Positions 8,096 through 16,053 of a DNA stretch of 28,397 nt are shown here, piece by piece. The number at the start of each line of letters is the position of its first letter. Position 1 is the first letter of the stretch. This DNA comes from an uncultured Eubacteriales bacterium (GTDB lineage: Bacteria > Bacillota > Clostridia > Oscillospirales > Oscillospiraceae). The DNA is taken from NCBI GenBank assembly GCA_900549885.1, contig URQA01000017.1, forward strand, positions 1 to 28,397. Direction: 5' to 3'. The notes beneath the pieces are model-generated. The model saw only the letters and a program-made list of their open reading frames with translations, did not search any database and had not been told where the DNA came from. The position numbers and the translations under genes were made by a program.

Positions 8096-9286
8096 ATGGC
8101 GGATAGAGCAGGAAGATTCGGCATCCACGGCGGGCAGTATATTCCCGAGACGCTGATGAACGCAGTCATCGAATTAGAGCAGGCTTATCACCACTGGCGG
8201 GATGATCCCGGCTTTCAGGATGAGTTGACCGCCCTGCTCAACGACTACGCCGGTCGCCCCTCCCGGCTGTACTTCGCCGAGAAGATGACTCGGGATCTAG
8301 GTGGGGCGAAGATTTATCTCAAACGGGAGGACCTGAACCACACCGGCGCCCACAAGATCAACAACGTGCTGGGGCAGGCCCTGTTGGCCAAAAAGATGGG
8401 CAAACGCCGCCTCATTGCCGAGACCGGCGCTGGACAGCACGGGGTGGCCACCGCCACCGCCGCCGCCCTGTTCGGCATGGAGTGCGTGGTCTTTATGGGA
8501 CAGGAGGACACCGTCCGTCAGGCTCTCAATGTCTACCGGATGCGCCTTCTGGGTGCGGAGGTAGTGCCGGTCACTGAGGGGACTGGCACCCTGAAGGACG
8601 CCTGCTCCGCCGCCTTCCGGGAGTGGACCTGCCGGATCGAGGACACCCACTACTGCCTGGGCTCGGTCATGGGCCCCCACCCCTTCCCCACCATAGTGCG
8701 GGACTTCCAGGCGGTCATCTCCCGGGAGATCAAGGCACAGCTGCTGAAGAAGGAGGGCCGGCTCCCCGACGCGGTGCTGGCCTGCGTGGGCGGCGGCTCC
8801 AACGCCATCGGCTCCTTCTACCACTTCCTCCCCGCTCCTTCCGTCCGGCTCATCGGCTGCGAAGCCGCAGGGCGTGGGGTGGATACGCCGGACACCGCCG
8901 CCACCATCGCCGTCGGCCGGCTGGGCATCTTCCACGGCATGAAGTCCTACTTCTGTCAAGACGAGTACGGTCAGATCGCCCCGGTCTACTCCATCTCCGC
9001 CGGCCTGGACTACCCCGGCGTCGGACCGGAGCACGCCATGCTCCACGACACCGGCCGGGCGGAGTACGTCCCCGTCACCGACGATGAGGCGGTGGACGCC
9101 TTCGAGTACCTCTCCCGCACGGAGGGCATTATCCCAGCCATCGAGTCGGCCCACGCCGTGGCCTATGCCCGTAAGCTGGCCCCCACGATGGGAAAGGATC
9201 AAATTCTGGTTGTCACCCTCTCCGGGCGGGGGGACAAAGACTGTGCGGCCATCGCCCGATACAGAGGGGAGGATCTTCATGAGTAA
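8096..9286 (+). CDS. trpB: tryptophan synthase beta subunit
   Basis: A 396-aa PLP enzyme condensing indole with serine to give tryptophan; works with TrpA in an alpha2beta2 complex in the cytosol. K87 in HTGAHKINN is the Schiff-base lysine; GGGSNAIGS is the phosphate-binding loop; ETGAGQHG and the C-terminal TLSGRGDKD are typical of the main TrpB1 class. The ATG at 8096 is preceded by AAGGAGG 8 nt upstream; an in-frame TTG at 8075 lies before that site and is rejected. It is the first gene after the T-box, which is unusual: trpE usually leads. The end overlaps the trpA start by 8 nt, so translation is probably coupled. Confidence 0.97.
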   Translation: MADRAGRFGIHGGQYIPETLMNAVIELEQAYHHWRDDPGFQDELTALLNDYAGRPSRLYFAEKMTRDLGGAKIYLKREDLNHTGAHKINNVLGQALLAKKMGKRRLIAETGAGQHGVATATAAALFGMECVVFMGQEDTVRQALNVYRMRLLGAEVVPVTEGTGTLKDACSAAFREWTCRIEDTHYCLGSVMGPHPFPTIVRDFQAVISREIKAQLLKKEGRLPDAVLACVGGGSNAIGSFYHFLPAPSVRLIGCEAAGRGVDTPDTAATIAVGRLGIFHGMKSYFCQDEYGQIAPVYSISAGLDYPGVGPEHAMLHDTGRAEYVPVTDDEAVDAFEYLSRTEGIIPAIESAHAVAYARKLAPTMGKDQILVVTLSGRGDKDCAAIARYRGEDLHE

Positions 9287-10055
9287 TATCGCAAAGGCCT
9301 TTGCCAGCGGCAAGGCGTTCATTCCGTTCATCACCTGCGGCGACCCGGACTTGGTCACCACCGAGCAGGCGGTCCGGGCCATGGCTAAAGCCGGAGCTGA
9401 CCTCATCGAGCTGGGCATCCCCTTCTCTGATCCCACGGCGGAAGGCCCGGTGATCCAGGCAGCTAATGCCAGGGCGCTGTCCGCCGGCACGACCACGGAC
9501 AAGATTTTTGAGATGGTTCGGCATCTGCGCCAGGATCTGACGACTCCCTTAGTTTTTATGACCTATGCCAATGTGGTGTTCTCCTACGGGATCGACCGGT
9601 TTTGTGCCGCCTGCGCGGAGGTCGGCGTGGATGGTCTCATCCTGCCAGATGTGCCTTATGAGGAAAAGGATGAGTTCGAGCTGGAGTGCCGCAGGCACAG
9701 ACTGGACCTCATCTCCATGGTAGCCCCCACCTCGGAGGCACGGATCACCGCCATTGCCAGAGGCGCCAAGGGGTTTCTCTACGTGGTTTCCAGCCTGGGC
9801 GTTACCGGCATGCGCAGTGCCATCACCACAGACATCGGCGCCATGATCAAGAAGATCCGGGAAAATACTTCTCTCCCATGCGCTGTGGGGTTCGGCATCT
9901 CCACCCCAGAGCAGGCCTGGCACATGGCTGCCCTCTCGGATGGGGCCATCGTTGGCAGCGCCATCGTCAGGCTCATGGAGCAGTATGGGACAGAGGCCGC
10001 CCCCTATGTGGCGGAGTATGTCCGTACCATGAAGCAGGCGGTGAATGCTCACTAA
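9279..10055 (+). CDS. trpA: tryptophan synthase alpha subunit
   Basis: A 258-aa TIM-barrel enzyme that cleaves indole-3-glycerol phosphate to indole, channelled to TrpB. The start ATG overlaps the last codons of trpB; an upstream extension of the frame lies inside trpB and is not used. Catalytic Glu is E44 in LIELGIPFSDP. The position of the second catalytic acid (Asp60 in Salmonella, in LADGP) is Glu55 here, in TAEGPVIQ; this appears to be a conservative lineage variant. Phosphate-binding VGFGIS and GSAIV are present. A 44-bp gap separates it from trpD. Confidence 0.97.
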   Translation: MSNIAKAFASGKAFIPFITCGDPDLVTTEQAVRAMAKAGADLIELGIPFSDPTAEGPVIQAANARALSAGTTTDKIFEMVRHLRQDLTTPLVFMTYANVVFSYGIDRFCAACAEVGVDGLILPDVPYEEKDEFELECRRHRLDLISMVAPTSEARITAIARGAKGFLYVVSSLGVTGMRSAITTDIGAMIKKIRENTSLPCAVGFGISTPEQAWHMAALSDGAIVGSAIVRLMEQYGTEAAPYVAEYVRTMKQAVNAH

Positions 10056-10099
10056 CTTGCCCTATCTATTAGAATACATCTGTCAAGGAGGTTCCAACT

Positions 10100-11134
10100 A
10101 TGTATAAGCAGATCATGACCAAGATCACCACCGGCCAGAAGCTAACCGAGGAGGAGATCTTTTCCCTCATCGCCGCTATCAACCGTAGCCAGATCAGTGA
10201 CGTGCAGATCGCCGGGTTCCAGGTTGGCCTGCTCATGAAGGGCACCAGTCTGGATGAGCTGTCTGCTTTCGCCAAGGCCATGCGGGCAAACTGTGTGCTG
10301 CTTCGCCCCCATGTCACTGCCGAACTCATGGACACCTGCGGTACCGGCGGAGGTCTGTCTACCTTCAATATTTCTACTGCCACCGCCCTGGTGGCGGCTG
10401 CCGCGGGGATTCCGGTGGCCAAGCACGGCAGCCGCTCTATCTCCAGCCTCTCCGGCAGTGCCGACGTACTGGAAGCCCTGGGTGTCAACATCAACCTCAC
10501 ACCCCAGCAGGCGGAGCGGCTCATTGAGGACATCGGCATCGCCTTTATCTATGCCCCCCTCTTCCACCCAGTCATGTGCAAGGTGCTGCCCCCGGAGACG
10601 GAGCTGGGGATCAAGACCATCTTCTACACCATCATTGGGCCGCTCATCAACCCGGCCTTCGCCCCCCGGCATCTGCTGGGTGTCTACAAGCCGGAACTGC
10701 TGGACACTGTGACCTACGTGGCCAGAGAACTGGGCTACACCAACGCCATGTTTGTCCACGGATTGGACGGGCTGGATGAGATCTCCCTGCTGGGCAAGAC
10801 CCGGATCAACTATCTGAAAAATGGCACAGTGCGTACCTTCGAGATTACCCCCGAGGAGTTCGGCATGAAATCCTGTTCCCTGGAGGACATCAAGACAGGG
10901 ACACCCACCGAAAACGCGGACACCATACGAGGCGTATTCAGCGGGGCGGTCACTGGCCCTAGGAAGGATGCCGTCGTGCTCAACGCGGCGGGCGCCCTAG
11001 TGGTAGGCGGCAAGGCTGAGGGCTTTCCGGATGGCATCCGGCTGGCCCGGGAAATCATCGAGAGCGGCCGGGCAGAGCAAAAGCTGGCGGAGCTGGTGGC
11101 CTGCTCCAACGCCGTCGCAGAGGTGAGCGCATGA
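10100..11134 (+). CDS. trpD: anthranilate phosphoribosyltransferase
   Basis: A 344-aa enzyme that joins anthranilate and PRPP in the second committed step of tryptophan synthesis. DTCGTGGG with NISTA (PRPP loop), VAKHGSRSISS and GSADVLEALG (anthranilate site) are all present; length is typical. AAGGAGG lies 9 nt before the ATG. Stop and next start overlap as ATGA with trpC. No glutamine amidotransferase (TrpG) domain is fused to it, and no trpE or trpG occurs in the window, so anthranilate must come from enzymes encoded elsewhere or from salvage. Confidence 0.97.
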   Translation: MYKQIMTKITTGQKLTEEEIFSLIAAINRSQISDVQIAGFQVGLLMKGTSLDELSAFAKAMRANCVLLRPHVTAELMDTCGTGGGLSTFNISTATALVAAAAGIPVAKHGSRSISSLSGSADVLEALGVNINLTPQQAERLIEDIGIAFIYAPLFHPVMCKVLPPETELGIKTIFYTIIGPLINPAFAPRHLLGVYKPELLDTVTYVARELGYTNAMFVHGLDGLDEISLLGKTRINYLKNGTVRTFEITPEEFGMKSCSLEDIKTGTPTENADTIRGVFSGAVTGPRKDAVVLNAAGALVVGGKAEGFPDGIRLAREIIESGRAEQKLAELVACSNAVAEVSA

Positions 11135-11835
11135 GCCGGTTTGTGGAGTGTCTGCTGGCCCGCCGACGGGCGGGGTATGTGCCGGTCATTCCGGATTTCA
11201 AGAGGATCTCCCCCGCGGACGGGCCCCTTTTTTCCGGGCGGAATGTCCTCCGGGCGGCAGAGGACATGGAGAGGGCCGGCGCCCCCGCCCTCTCCGTGGT
11301 CACAGAGGAAAAGCACTTCGGCGGCTCTCTGGAGCTTCTCTCCGACCTTGTGAATGCGGTGGACATCCCAGTGCTGAGGAAAGACTTCATCCGTACCACC
11401 GCCGACATCGTAGAAACTGCCCGCCGTGGCGCAGCGGCTGTCCTACTGATCTGCTCATGCCTGGATGAGGCAGCCCTTGGTTCGCTGTACCGTGACGCTA
11501 TCTCCTATGGTCTGGAGCCGCTGGTAGAGGCCCATACAGCAGAAGAATTACAGTGGGCGAGGAACCTAGGTGCCACACTAGTGGGCATCAACAACCGGGA
11601 CATTATGGCTCTGGAGCGGGACGGCGGCACCGTGGCCACCACATCGGCGCTGGCAGTCTGCAAGCCGGAGAATGCGGTGCTCATCAGCGAAAGTGGCATC
11701 CAGTCCCCGGCCGATGTCCGCGCAGCCCTGGCTGCTGGGGCCGACGGGGTGCTGGTGGGCACTGCCATCTGGATGGCGGAAGACCCTGTCTCCTGCTACC
11801 GTACACTCTCCATAGCGGAGAATACAGACAGATGA
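11131..11835 (+). CDS. trpC: indole-3-glycerol-phosphate synthase, short variant
   Basis: A 234-aa TIM-barrel enzyme that decarboxylates and closes CdRP to indole-3-glycerol phosphate. Seen: K24 in FKRISP, K84 in LRKDF, LVEAH, GINNRD and SESGI, matching the known catalytic and substrate residues. Two oddities: the protein begins only about 20 residues before the first barrel strand, so most of the usual N-terminal extension over the active site is missing; and the first-strand acid is Asp22 (PDFK) where classical enzymes have Glu (AEIK or AEYK). The ATG overlaps the trpD stop, so the short start is set by coupling. Position between trpD and trpF supports the call. Confidence 0.93.
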   Translation: MSRFVECLLARRRAGYVPVIPDFKRISPADGPLFSGRNVLRAAEDMERAGAPALSVVTEEKHFGGSLELLSDLVNAVDIPVLRKDFIRTTADIVETARRGAAAVLLICSCLDEAALGSLYRDAISYGLEPLVEAHTAEELQWARNLGATLVGINNRDIMALERDGGTVATTSALAVCKPENAVLISESGIQSPADVRAALAAGADGVLVGTAIWMAEDPVSCYRTLSIAENTDR

Positions 11836-12515
11836 CGCCGCAACTGAAGATCTGCGGCCTCATGCGGGATAGGGACGTGGAGCTTTGCTGTAGCATGGGA
11901 GTGGACATCTGTGGCTTTGTCACCGAGTATCCCCTGGATGTCCCCTGGAATCTGTCCAAAGAGGACTGTAGATATCTCCTGGCAGGGGTCGCGCCATCTA
12001 CAAAGAGCTGCATCGTCACTGGCGGAGCGCCAGAACAGATTCTTGCCCTGACGTTGGATCTACGGCCCGATCTGGTCCAGCTCCACTTCCACGAGACGCT
12101 GGCAGACACCGCCGCCCTAGTGCAGGCGTTGGCCCCCTATGAGATCAGGGTCATCAAGACCATCCCCACTTCCCCAGATGAGCGCAGGGGGCAGTTTGGT
12201 GCGGGATCTTTGGAGGACTGCGTCCGAGCGCTATGCGGCATCGGGGTCTATGGCGTTTTAGCAGACAGCAGGGGACCGGACAACGCCGCCCAGGGCGGGG
12301 CGTTGGATCTCGGCTTCAGCCAGCGCGTATGCGCAGTCTCCACCTGCCCGGTGGCCATTGGCGGCGGGATCACGGCGGACAACTGCCGAACCATTGTTGA
12401 AGCCGTGCGGCCCGCCATCCTGGACGTGATGACGGGAGTGGAGGATGCCCCCGGGCGCAAGTCTGGTGAAAAGCTGGCGGCACTGTTGGGCGTGCTCCAT
12501 GACCGACAGCCGTGA
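11832..12515 (+). CDS. trpF: phosphoribosylanthranilate isomerase
   Basis: A 227-aa TIM-barrel isomerase converting phosphoribosylanthranilate to CdRP. KICGL near the start carries the catalytic Cys; VLADS carries the matching Asp region; AIGGGIT and DVMTGVEDAPGRKS are typical C-terminal phosphate-site motifs. The start ATG overlaps the trpC stop (ATGA); the longer upstream frame lies inside trpC. Last gene of the unit; no obvious intrinsic terminator follows before the amtB promoter at 12592, so the amtB leader hairpin may also end trp transcripts. Confidence 0.95.
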   Translation: MTPQLKICGLMRDRDVELCCSMGVDICGFVTEYPLDVPWNLSKEDCRYLLAGVAPSTKSCIVTGGAPEQILALTLDLRPDLVQLHFHETLADTAALVQALAPYEIRVIKTIPTSPDERRGQFGAGSLEDCVRALCGIGVYGVLADSRGPDNAAQGGALDLGFSQRVCAVSTCPVAIGGGITADNCRTIVEAVRPAILDVMTGVEDAPGRKSGEKLAALLGVLHDRQP

Positions 12516-12591
12516 TCTCTATGGCGCATCCGCCAATCAACTCCACGAATTTCAGCACGTTAAATTGTAAAAATTCCGGCATTTGGGCTAA

Positions 12592-12620
12592 TTGACGTGA
12601 TTCCCGTCTCATGCTATACT
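12592..12620 (+). promoter_or_regulatory. amtB promoter
   Basis: TTGACG (12592-12597), 17-bp spacer, TATACT (12615-12620) followed by GCAC, the same context as the glnA and trp promoters. Confidence 0.88.
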
Positions 12621-12627
12621 GCACTCA

Positions 12628-12674
12628 AAGAGGACGAAGGTGTTCGAATGAACGCCTTCGTCCTCTTATTTTAT
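12628..12674 (+). terminator. 5'-end leader hairpin/attenuator of amtB
   Basis: 18-bp stem (12628-12645 with 12650-12667, one G-U pair), 4-nt loop, then ATTTTAT. It begins at about the first transcribed base. Its 5' arm contains GGAC-GAAGGT-GTTC, which can fold as a small hexaloop hairpin and matches the same element in the glnA leader. It probably acts as an attenuator released by an RNA-binding antiterminator; a role only as a protective 5' hairpin or a trp terminator is also possible. A second stem (GATGCG with CGCATC, 12682-12713) follows. Confidence 0.75.
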
Positions 12675-12754
12675 CCGCCTGATGCGCTTCGGCCACCGCG
12701 GGGGACGAACGCATCCGGGGGGAGAGAGACATCTTCATTCGGGGAGGTATGAAA

Positions 12755-14509
12755 ATGACATATTCCGTTACAGACACCCTATGGGTATTTCTGGCCGCGA
12801 TTCTGGTGTTTTTTATGAATCTGGGATTTGCCGCGGTGGAGGCGGGCTTCGCCCGGGCCAAGAACACCGTCAACATCCTGTCCAAGAACTTCATCGTCTT
12901 TGCCGTCTCGTCCCTGGGCTTTCTGCTGCTGGGGTGGGGGCTGATGTTCGGCGGGGACGCCCCCTTCGTGGGCACGGAGCACCTGTTCCTCCTGGGGCAG
13001 TCGGACCTGTCCTTCTATGACGATACCCTCACCTCGTCCGTGCCCTTCTGGGGGAAGTTCTTCTTCCAGCTGGTGTTCTGCGGGACTGCTGCCACCATCG
13101 TGTCCGGTGCGGTAGCAGAGCGCATCAAGTATATCGCTTTCATCTTGTTCTCTTTCGTGCTCACCTTGGTGATCTACCCCATCGTGGGCCACTGGATCTG
13201 GGGTGGCGGCTGGCTGAACCAGTTGGGCTTTCTGGACTTTGCCGGAGACAGTGCAGTCCACTCCGTGGGCGGCTGGGCGGCACTATCCGGTGCACTGATC
13301 CTGGGTCCCCGCATCGGGAAGTACGGCAAAGACGGCAAGCCCAGGGCCATTCCCGGCCACAGCATGTCCCTGGCGGTGATTGGCCTGTTCGTGCTCTGGC
13401 TGGGCTGGTTCGGATTCAACCCTGGCTCCACCATGAGCTTCGAGAACCCCTCTGACGTGATGCACATTCTGATGACTACCAATACCTCCACTATTGCAGC
13501 AGTGCTCACTTCTACCATTACTGCTTGGGTGTTTCTGGGGAAACCCGACCTGGGCATGACCATCAACGGCTGTCTTGCCGGGTTGGTGGGCATCACTGGA
13601 GGCTGTGCCTATTTCACGGTGGAGGTCTCCCTGCTGGTGGGAGCTGTCGCCGGCGCTCTCGTGGTATTTCTGGTGGTGTTCTTCGACCGCATCCATATCG
13701 ACGACCCTGTGGGCGCCACTTCGGTCCATCTGGGATGCGGGGTGTTCGGCACCCTCTGCGTGGGACTGTTTGCCAAAGAGGGTGTCACCTCTCTGTCCAC
13801 GGCCAATGGCCTGTTCTACGGTGGCGGCCTATCTCTGCTCGGGGTGGAGCTGTTGGGCATCGCGGCCATCGGCGTGTTCGTTTTTGCCGCCTCCTCCCTT
13901 GTCTGGCTGGCCTTGAAACACACCATTGGCATCCGGGTGTCCAAAGAGGAAGAATTGGCCGGGCTGGACATCGGAGAGCACGGCAACATGGCCTATCCCG
14001 ACTTTGTCCCGCCGGCCTCTATCGGGGAATTCACTGCGGAAGAGCACACAAGACGCTCAGCCGCTCCGGCGGTCAGCGTCGATCAGGCGGTTTCCGTGGT
14101 TCATCGAGCCGTGCCCACTGGGAGTGGCCGCCCCAAGATGACCAAGGTATCCATCATCACCAACCAGTCCCGGTTCGCCCAGCTTCAGGACGCGCTGGAG
14201 CGGTTGGGCGTCACGGGTATGACGGTGACCAATGTGTTCGGCTACGGCGTGCAGAAGGGTCATGCAACCACATACTACCGGGGCGCACCAGTGGAGGCCC
14301 GGTTGCTGCCCAAGGTAAAAATCGACGTGGTCATCTCTAGAATCCCCATCCAGACTCTGGTGGACACAGCAAAAGAGGCGCTGTATACCGGAAAAGTGGG
14401 CGATGGCAAGATCTTCATCTACGACGTGGAACAGGTAGTCAAGGTCCGCACCGGCCAGACTGGGTACGACGCCCTCCAGGATGAGGAAGGCATCACAGAC
14501 CGGCCGTAA
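12755..14509 (+). CDS. amtB: ammonium transporter fused to a C-terminal PII signalling domain
   Basis: A 584-aa protein. Residues about 1-400 are an Amt/Mep/Rh channel with 11 predicted membrane spans: the N-terminal MNLGFAAVEAGFARAKN signature and two pore-His contexts (HSVGGWAAL and VHLGCGVFG). Residues about 400-461 are a polar linker. Residues about 462-575 are a complete GlnB/GlnK domain: ITGMTV-like VTGMTV, the T-loop segment GYGVQKGHATTYYRG with the tyrosine that is uridylylated in other PII proteins, LPKVKIDVV, and the ATP-binding TGKVGDGKIF. PII normally is a separate protein that plugs the channel when nitrogen is plentiful; here the plug is tethered. ATG 12755 is preferred over 12749 because GGGGAGG ends at 12747. 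Regulated through the leader hairpin; convergent with gltD. Confidence 0.95.
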   Translation: MTYSVTDTLWVFLAAILVFFMNLGFAAVEAGFARAKNTVNILSKNFIVFAVSSLGFLLLGWGLMFGGDAPFVGTEHLFLLGQSDLSFYDDTLTSSVPFWGKFFFQLVFCGTAATIVSGAVAERIKYIAFILFSFVLTLVIYPIVGHWIWGGGWLNQLGFLDFAGDSAVHSVGGWAALSGALILGPRIGKYGKDGKPRAIPGHSMSLAVIGLFVLWLGWFGFNPGSTMSFENPSDVMHILMTTNTSTIAAVLTSTITAWVFLGKPDLGMTINGCLAGLVGITGGCAYFTVEVSLLVGAVAGALVVFLVVFFDRIHIDDPVGATSVHLGCGVFGTLCVGLFAKEGVTSLSTANGLFYGGGLSLLGVELLGIAAIGVFVFAASSLVWLALKHTIGIRVSKEEELAGLDIGEHGNMAYPDFVPPASIGEFTAEEHTRRSAAPAVSVDQAVSVVHRAVPTGSGRPKMTKVSIITNQSRFAQLQDALERLGVTGMTVTNVFGYGVQKGHATTYYRGAPVEARLLPKVKIDVVISRIPIQTLVDTAKEALYTGKVGDGKIFIYDVEQVVKVRTGQTGYDALQDEEGITDRP

Positions 14510-14523
14510 CCGATCAGAAAAGA

Positions 14524-14562
14524 AAAGAGCCGGCATCCGCGACGCGGATGCCGGCTCTTTTT
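14524..14562. terminator. bidirectional terminator between amtB and gltD
   Basis: Perfect 17-bp GC-rich stem (14524-14540 with 14544-14560) with A-run and T-run flanks on each side. It ends amtB on the plus strand and gltD on the minus strand. Confidence 0.93.
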
Positions 14563-14580
14563 GCGCTTGCGGTGGCCAAC

Positions 14581-16053
14581 TCACAGCCGCTCTAAAAGAT
14601 ATGTGTCCACCTCCCGGGCTGCGCCCCGGCCCTCGACAATGCCCCATACCACCAGGGACTGGCCGCGGCGCATGTCGCCGGCAGCGAACACCTTGTCTAC
14701 CCCGGTGGCATACATTCCGGGTACGGTGGCCACGTTGGAACGGGCGTCCCGGATCAGGCCGAAGGCCTCGGGCACATAGTCCTCCGGGCCCAGAAAGCCG
14801 GCGGCGATGAGCAGCAACTGGCAGGGCAGCTCCTCCTCCGAGCCGGGAATCTCGACCATGGTCATCCTGCCGTCGGCCAGCTTGGACTCCAGATGCACCG
14901 CGATGACGGATTGGAGGTTTCCTTCTCTGTCCGCCCGGCACTCCTTGATAGTCATCTGGTACCGCCGGGGGTCTTGCCCGAATACAGCCACAGCCTCCTC
15001 CTGCCCGTAATCCGTCTTGCAGATCCTGGGCCACTGGGGCCAAGGGTTGTTTTCCGCTCGGGTATCTGGGGCCTTCGGCATCATCTCAATTTGAGTGACG
15101 CTGCGGCAGCCGTGGCGAATGGAGGTGCCCACGCAGTCGTTGCCCGTGTCGCCGCCCCCCACAATGATTACGTCCTTGTCCGCCGCATCCAGATACGTGC
15201 CCTTGGCCAGCCCCGTGTCCAGCAGGGATTTGGTGGTGGAAGTAAGAAAATCTACTGCGAAGTGAATCCCCTTTACCTCCCGCCCGGTGACAGCTAAATC
15301 TCGTGCCTTCTTGGCTCCGCAGGCCAGAATCACCGCATCGTACTGCGCCAGCAGCTCCTGAGCAGGCACGTCTGTGCCCACATTGCAGCCGGTACGGAAG
15401 ATCACGCCCTCGGCAGCCATGAGGTCCACTCGCCGCCGGACTACTTCCTTCTGCAGCTTCATATTGGGGATGCCGTACATCAGCAGGCCGCCGATCCGGT
15501 CTGCCCGTTCAAACACGGTGACCGTGTGGCCCCGGCGGTTGAGTTGGTCCGCTGCGGCCAATCCCGCCGGGCCGGAGCCCACCACCGCCACCTGCTTTCC
15601 GGTGCGCACCTTGGGAACATGTGGGACGATGAGCCCTCGGGCATACCCCTCCTCCACGATGGCCAACTCGTTCTCCTTCACCGTGACTGGGTCACCGTTC
15701 AGGCCACAGGTACAGGCCGCCTCGCACAGGGCGGGGCACACCCGGCCGGTAAACTCAGGAAAGTTGTTGGTCTTTCGCAGCCGTTTCAGGGCGTGGTCCA
15801 GGTTGCCGTGGTATACCAGGTCGTTCCACTCCGGAACCAGATTGTGCAGCGGACAGCCGGTATACATCCCCGCCAGCTGCACCCCGGACTGGCAGAAGGG
15901 CACGCCGCACTCCATGCACCGGGCCCCCTGCCGCTGCCTCTCCTCTTCCGGCTGCATGGGATGGAACTCATTCCAGTGCTGGATGCGCTCCAGAGGCGCC
16001 TGCGCCGGATTGCTCCGGCGCGGATAGTCCAGAAATCCTGTGGGTTTTCCCAT
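14581..16053 (-). CDS. gltD: glutamate synthase small subunit
   Basis: A 490-aa flavoprotein that takes electrons from NAD(P)H and delivers them through FAD and 4Fe-4S clusters to GltB. N-terminal cysteines for the clusters are in ARCMECGVPFCQSG, GCPLHN and VCPALCEAACTCG; FAD motif VAVVGSGPAGLAAA (about 152-165); NAD(P)H motif VIIVGGGDTGND; C-terminal FAD contact FAAGDMRRGQSLVVWG. Length is standard. Its ATG overlaps the gltB stop by one base (TAATG), so the two are coupled. Full-length paralogue of the fragment at the left edge. Confidence 0.97.
   Translation of the reverse strand: MGKPTGFLDYPRRSNPAQAPLERIQHWNEFHPMQPEEERQRQGARCMECGVPFCQSGVQLAGMYTGCPLHNLVPEWNDLVYHGNLDHALKRLRKTNNFPEFTGRVCPALCEAACTCGLNGDPVTVKENELAIVEEGYARGLIVPHVPKVRTGKQVAVVGSGPAGLAAADQLNRRGHTVTVFERADRIGGLLMYGIPNMKLQKEVVRRRVDLMAAEGVIFRTGCNVGTDVPAQELLAQYDAVILACGAKKARDLAVTGREVKGIHFAVDFLTSTTKSLLDTGLAKGTYLDAADKDVIIVGGGDTGNDCVGTSIRHGCRSVTQIEMMPKAPDTRAENNPWPQWPRICKTDYGQEEAVAVFGQDPRRYQMTIKECRADREGNLQSVIAVHLESKLADGRMTMVEIPGSEEELPCQLLLIAAGFLGPEDYVPEAFGLIRDARSNVATVPGMYATGVDKVFAAGDMRRGQSLVVWGIVEGRGAAREVDTYLLERL

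Noticed and set aside
8297..9502. 401-codon frame antisense to trpB/trpA
   Set aside because: Shadow frame over two certain genes, low-complexity composition.
14057..15043. 328-codon minus frame across the amtB end and gltD
   Set aside because: Crosses the strong bidirectional terminator at 14524-14562 and overlaps gltD in another frame.
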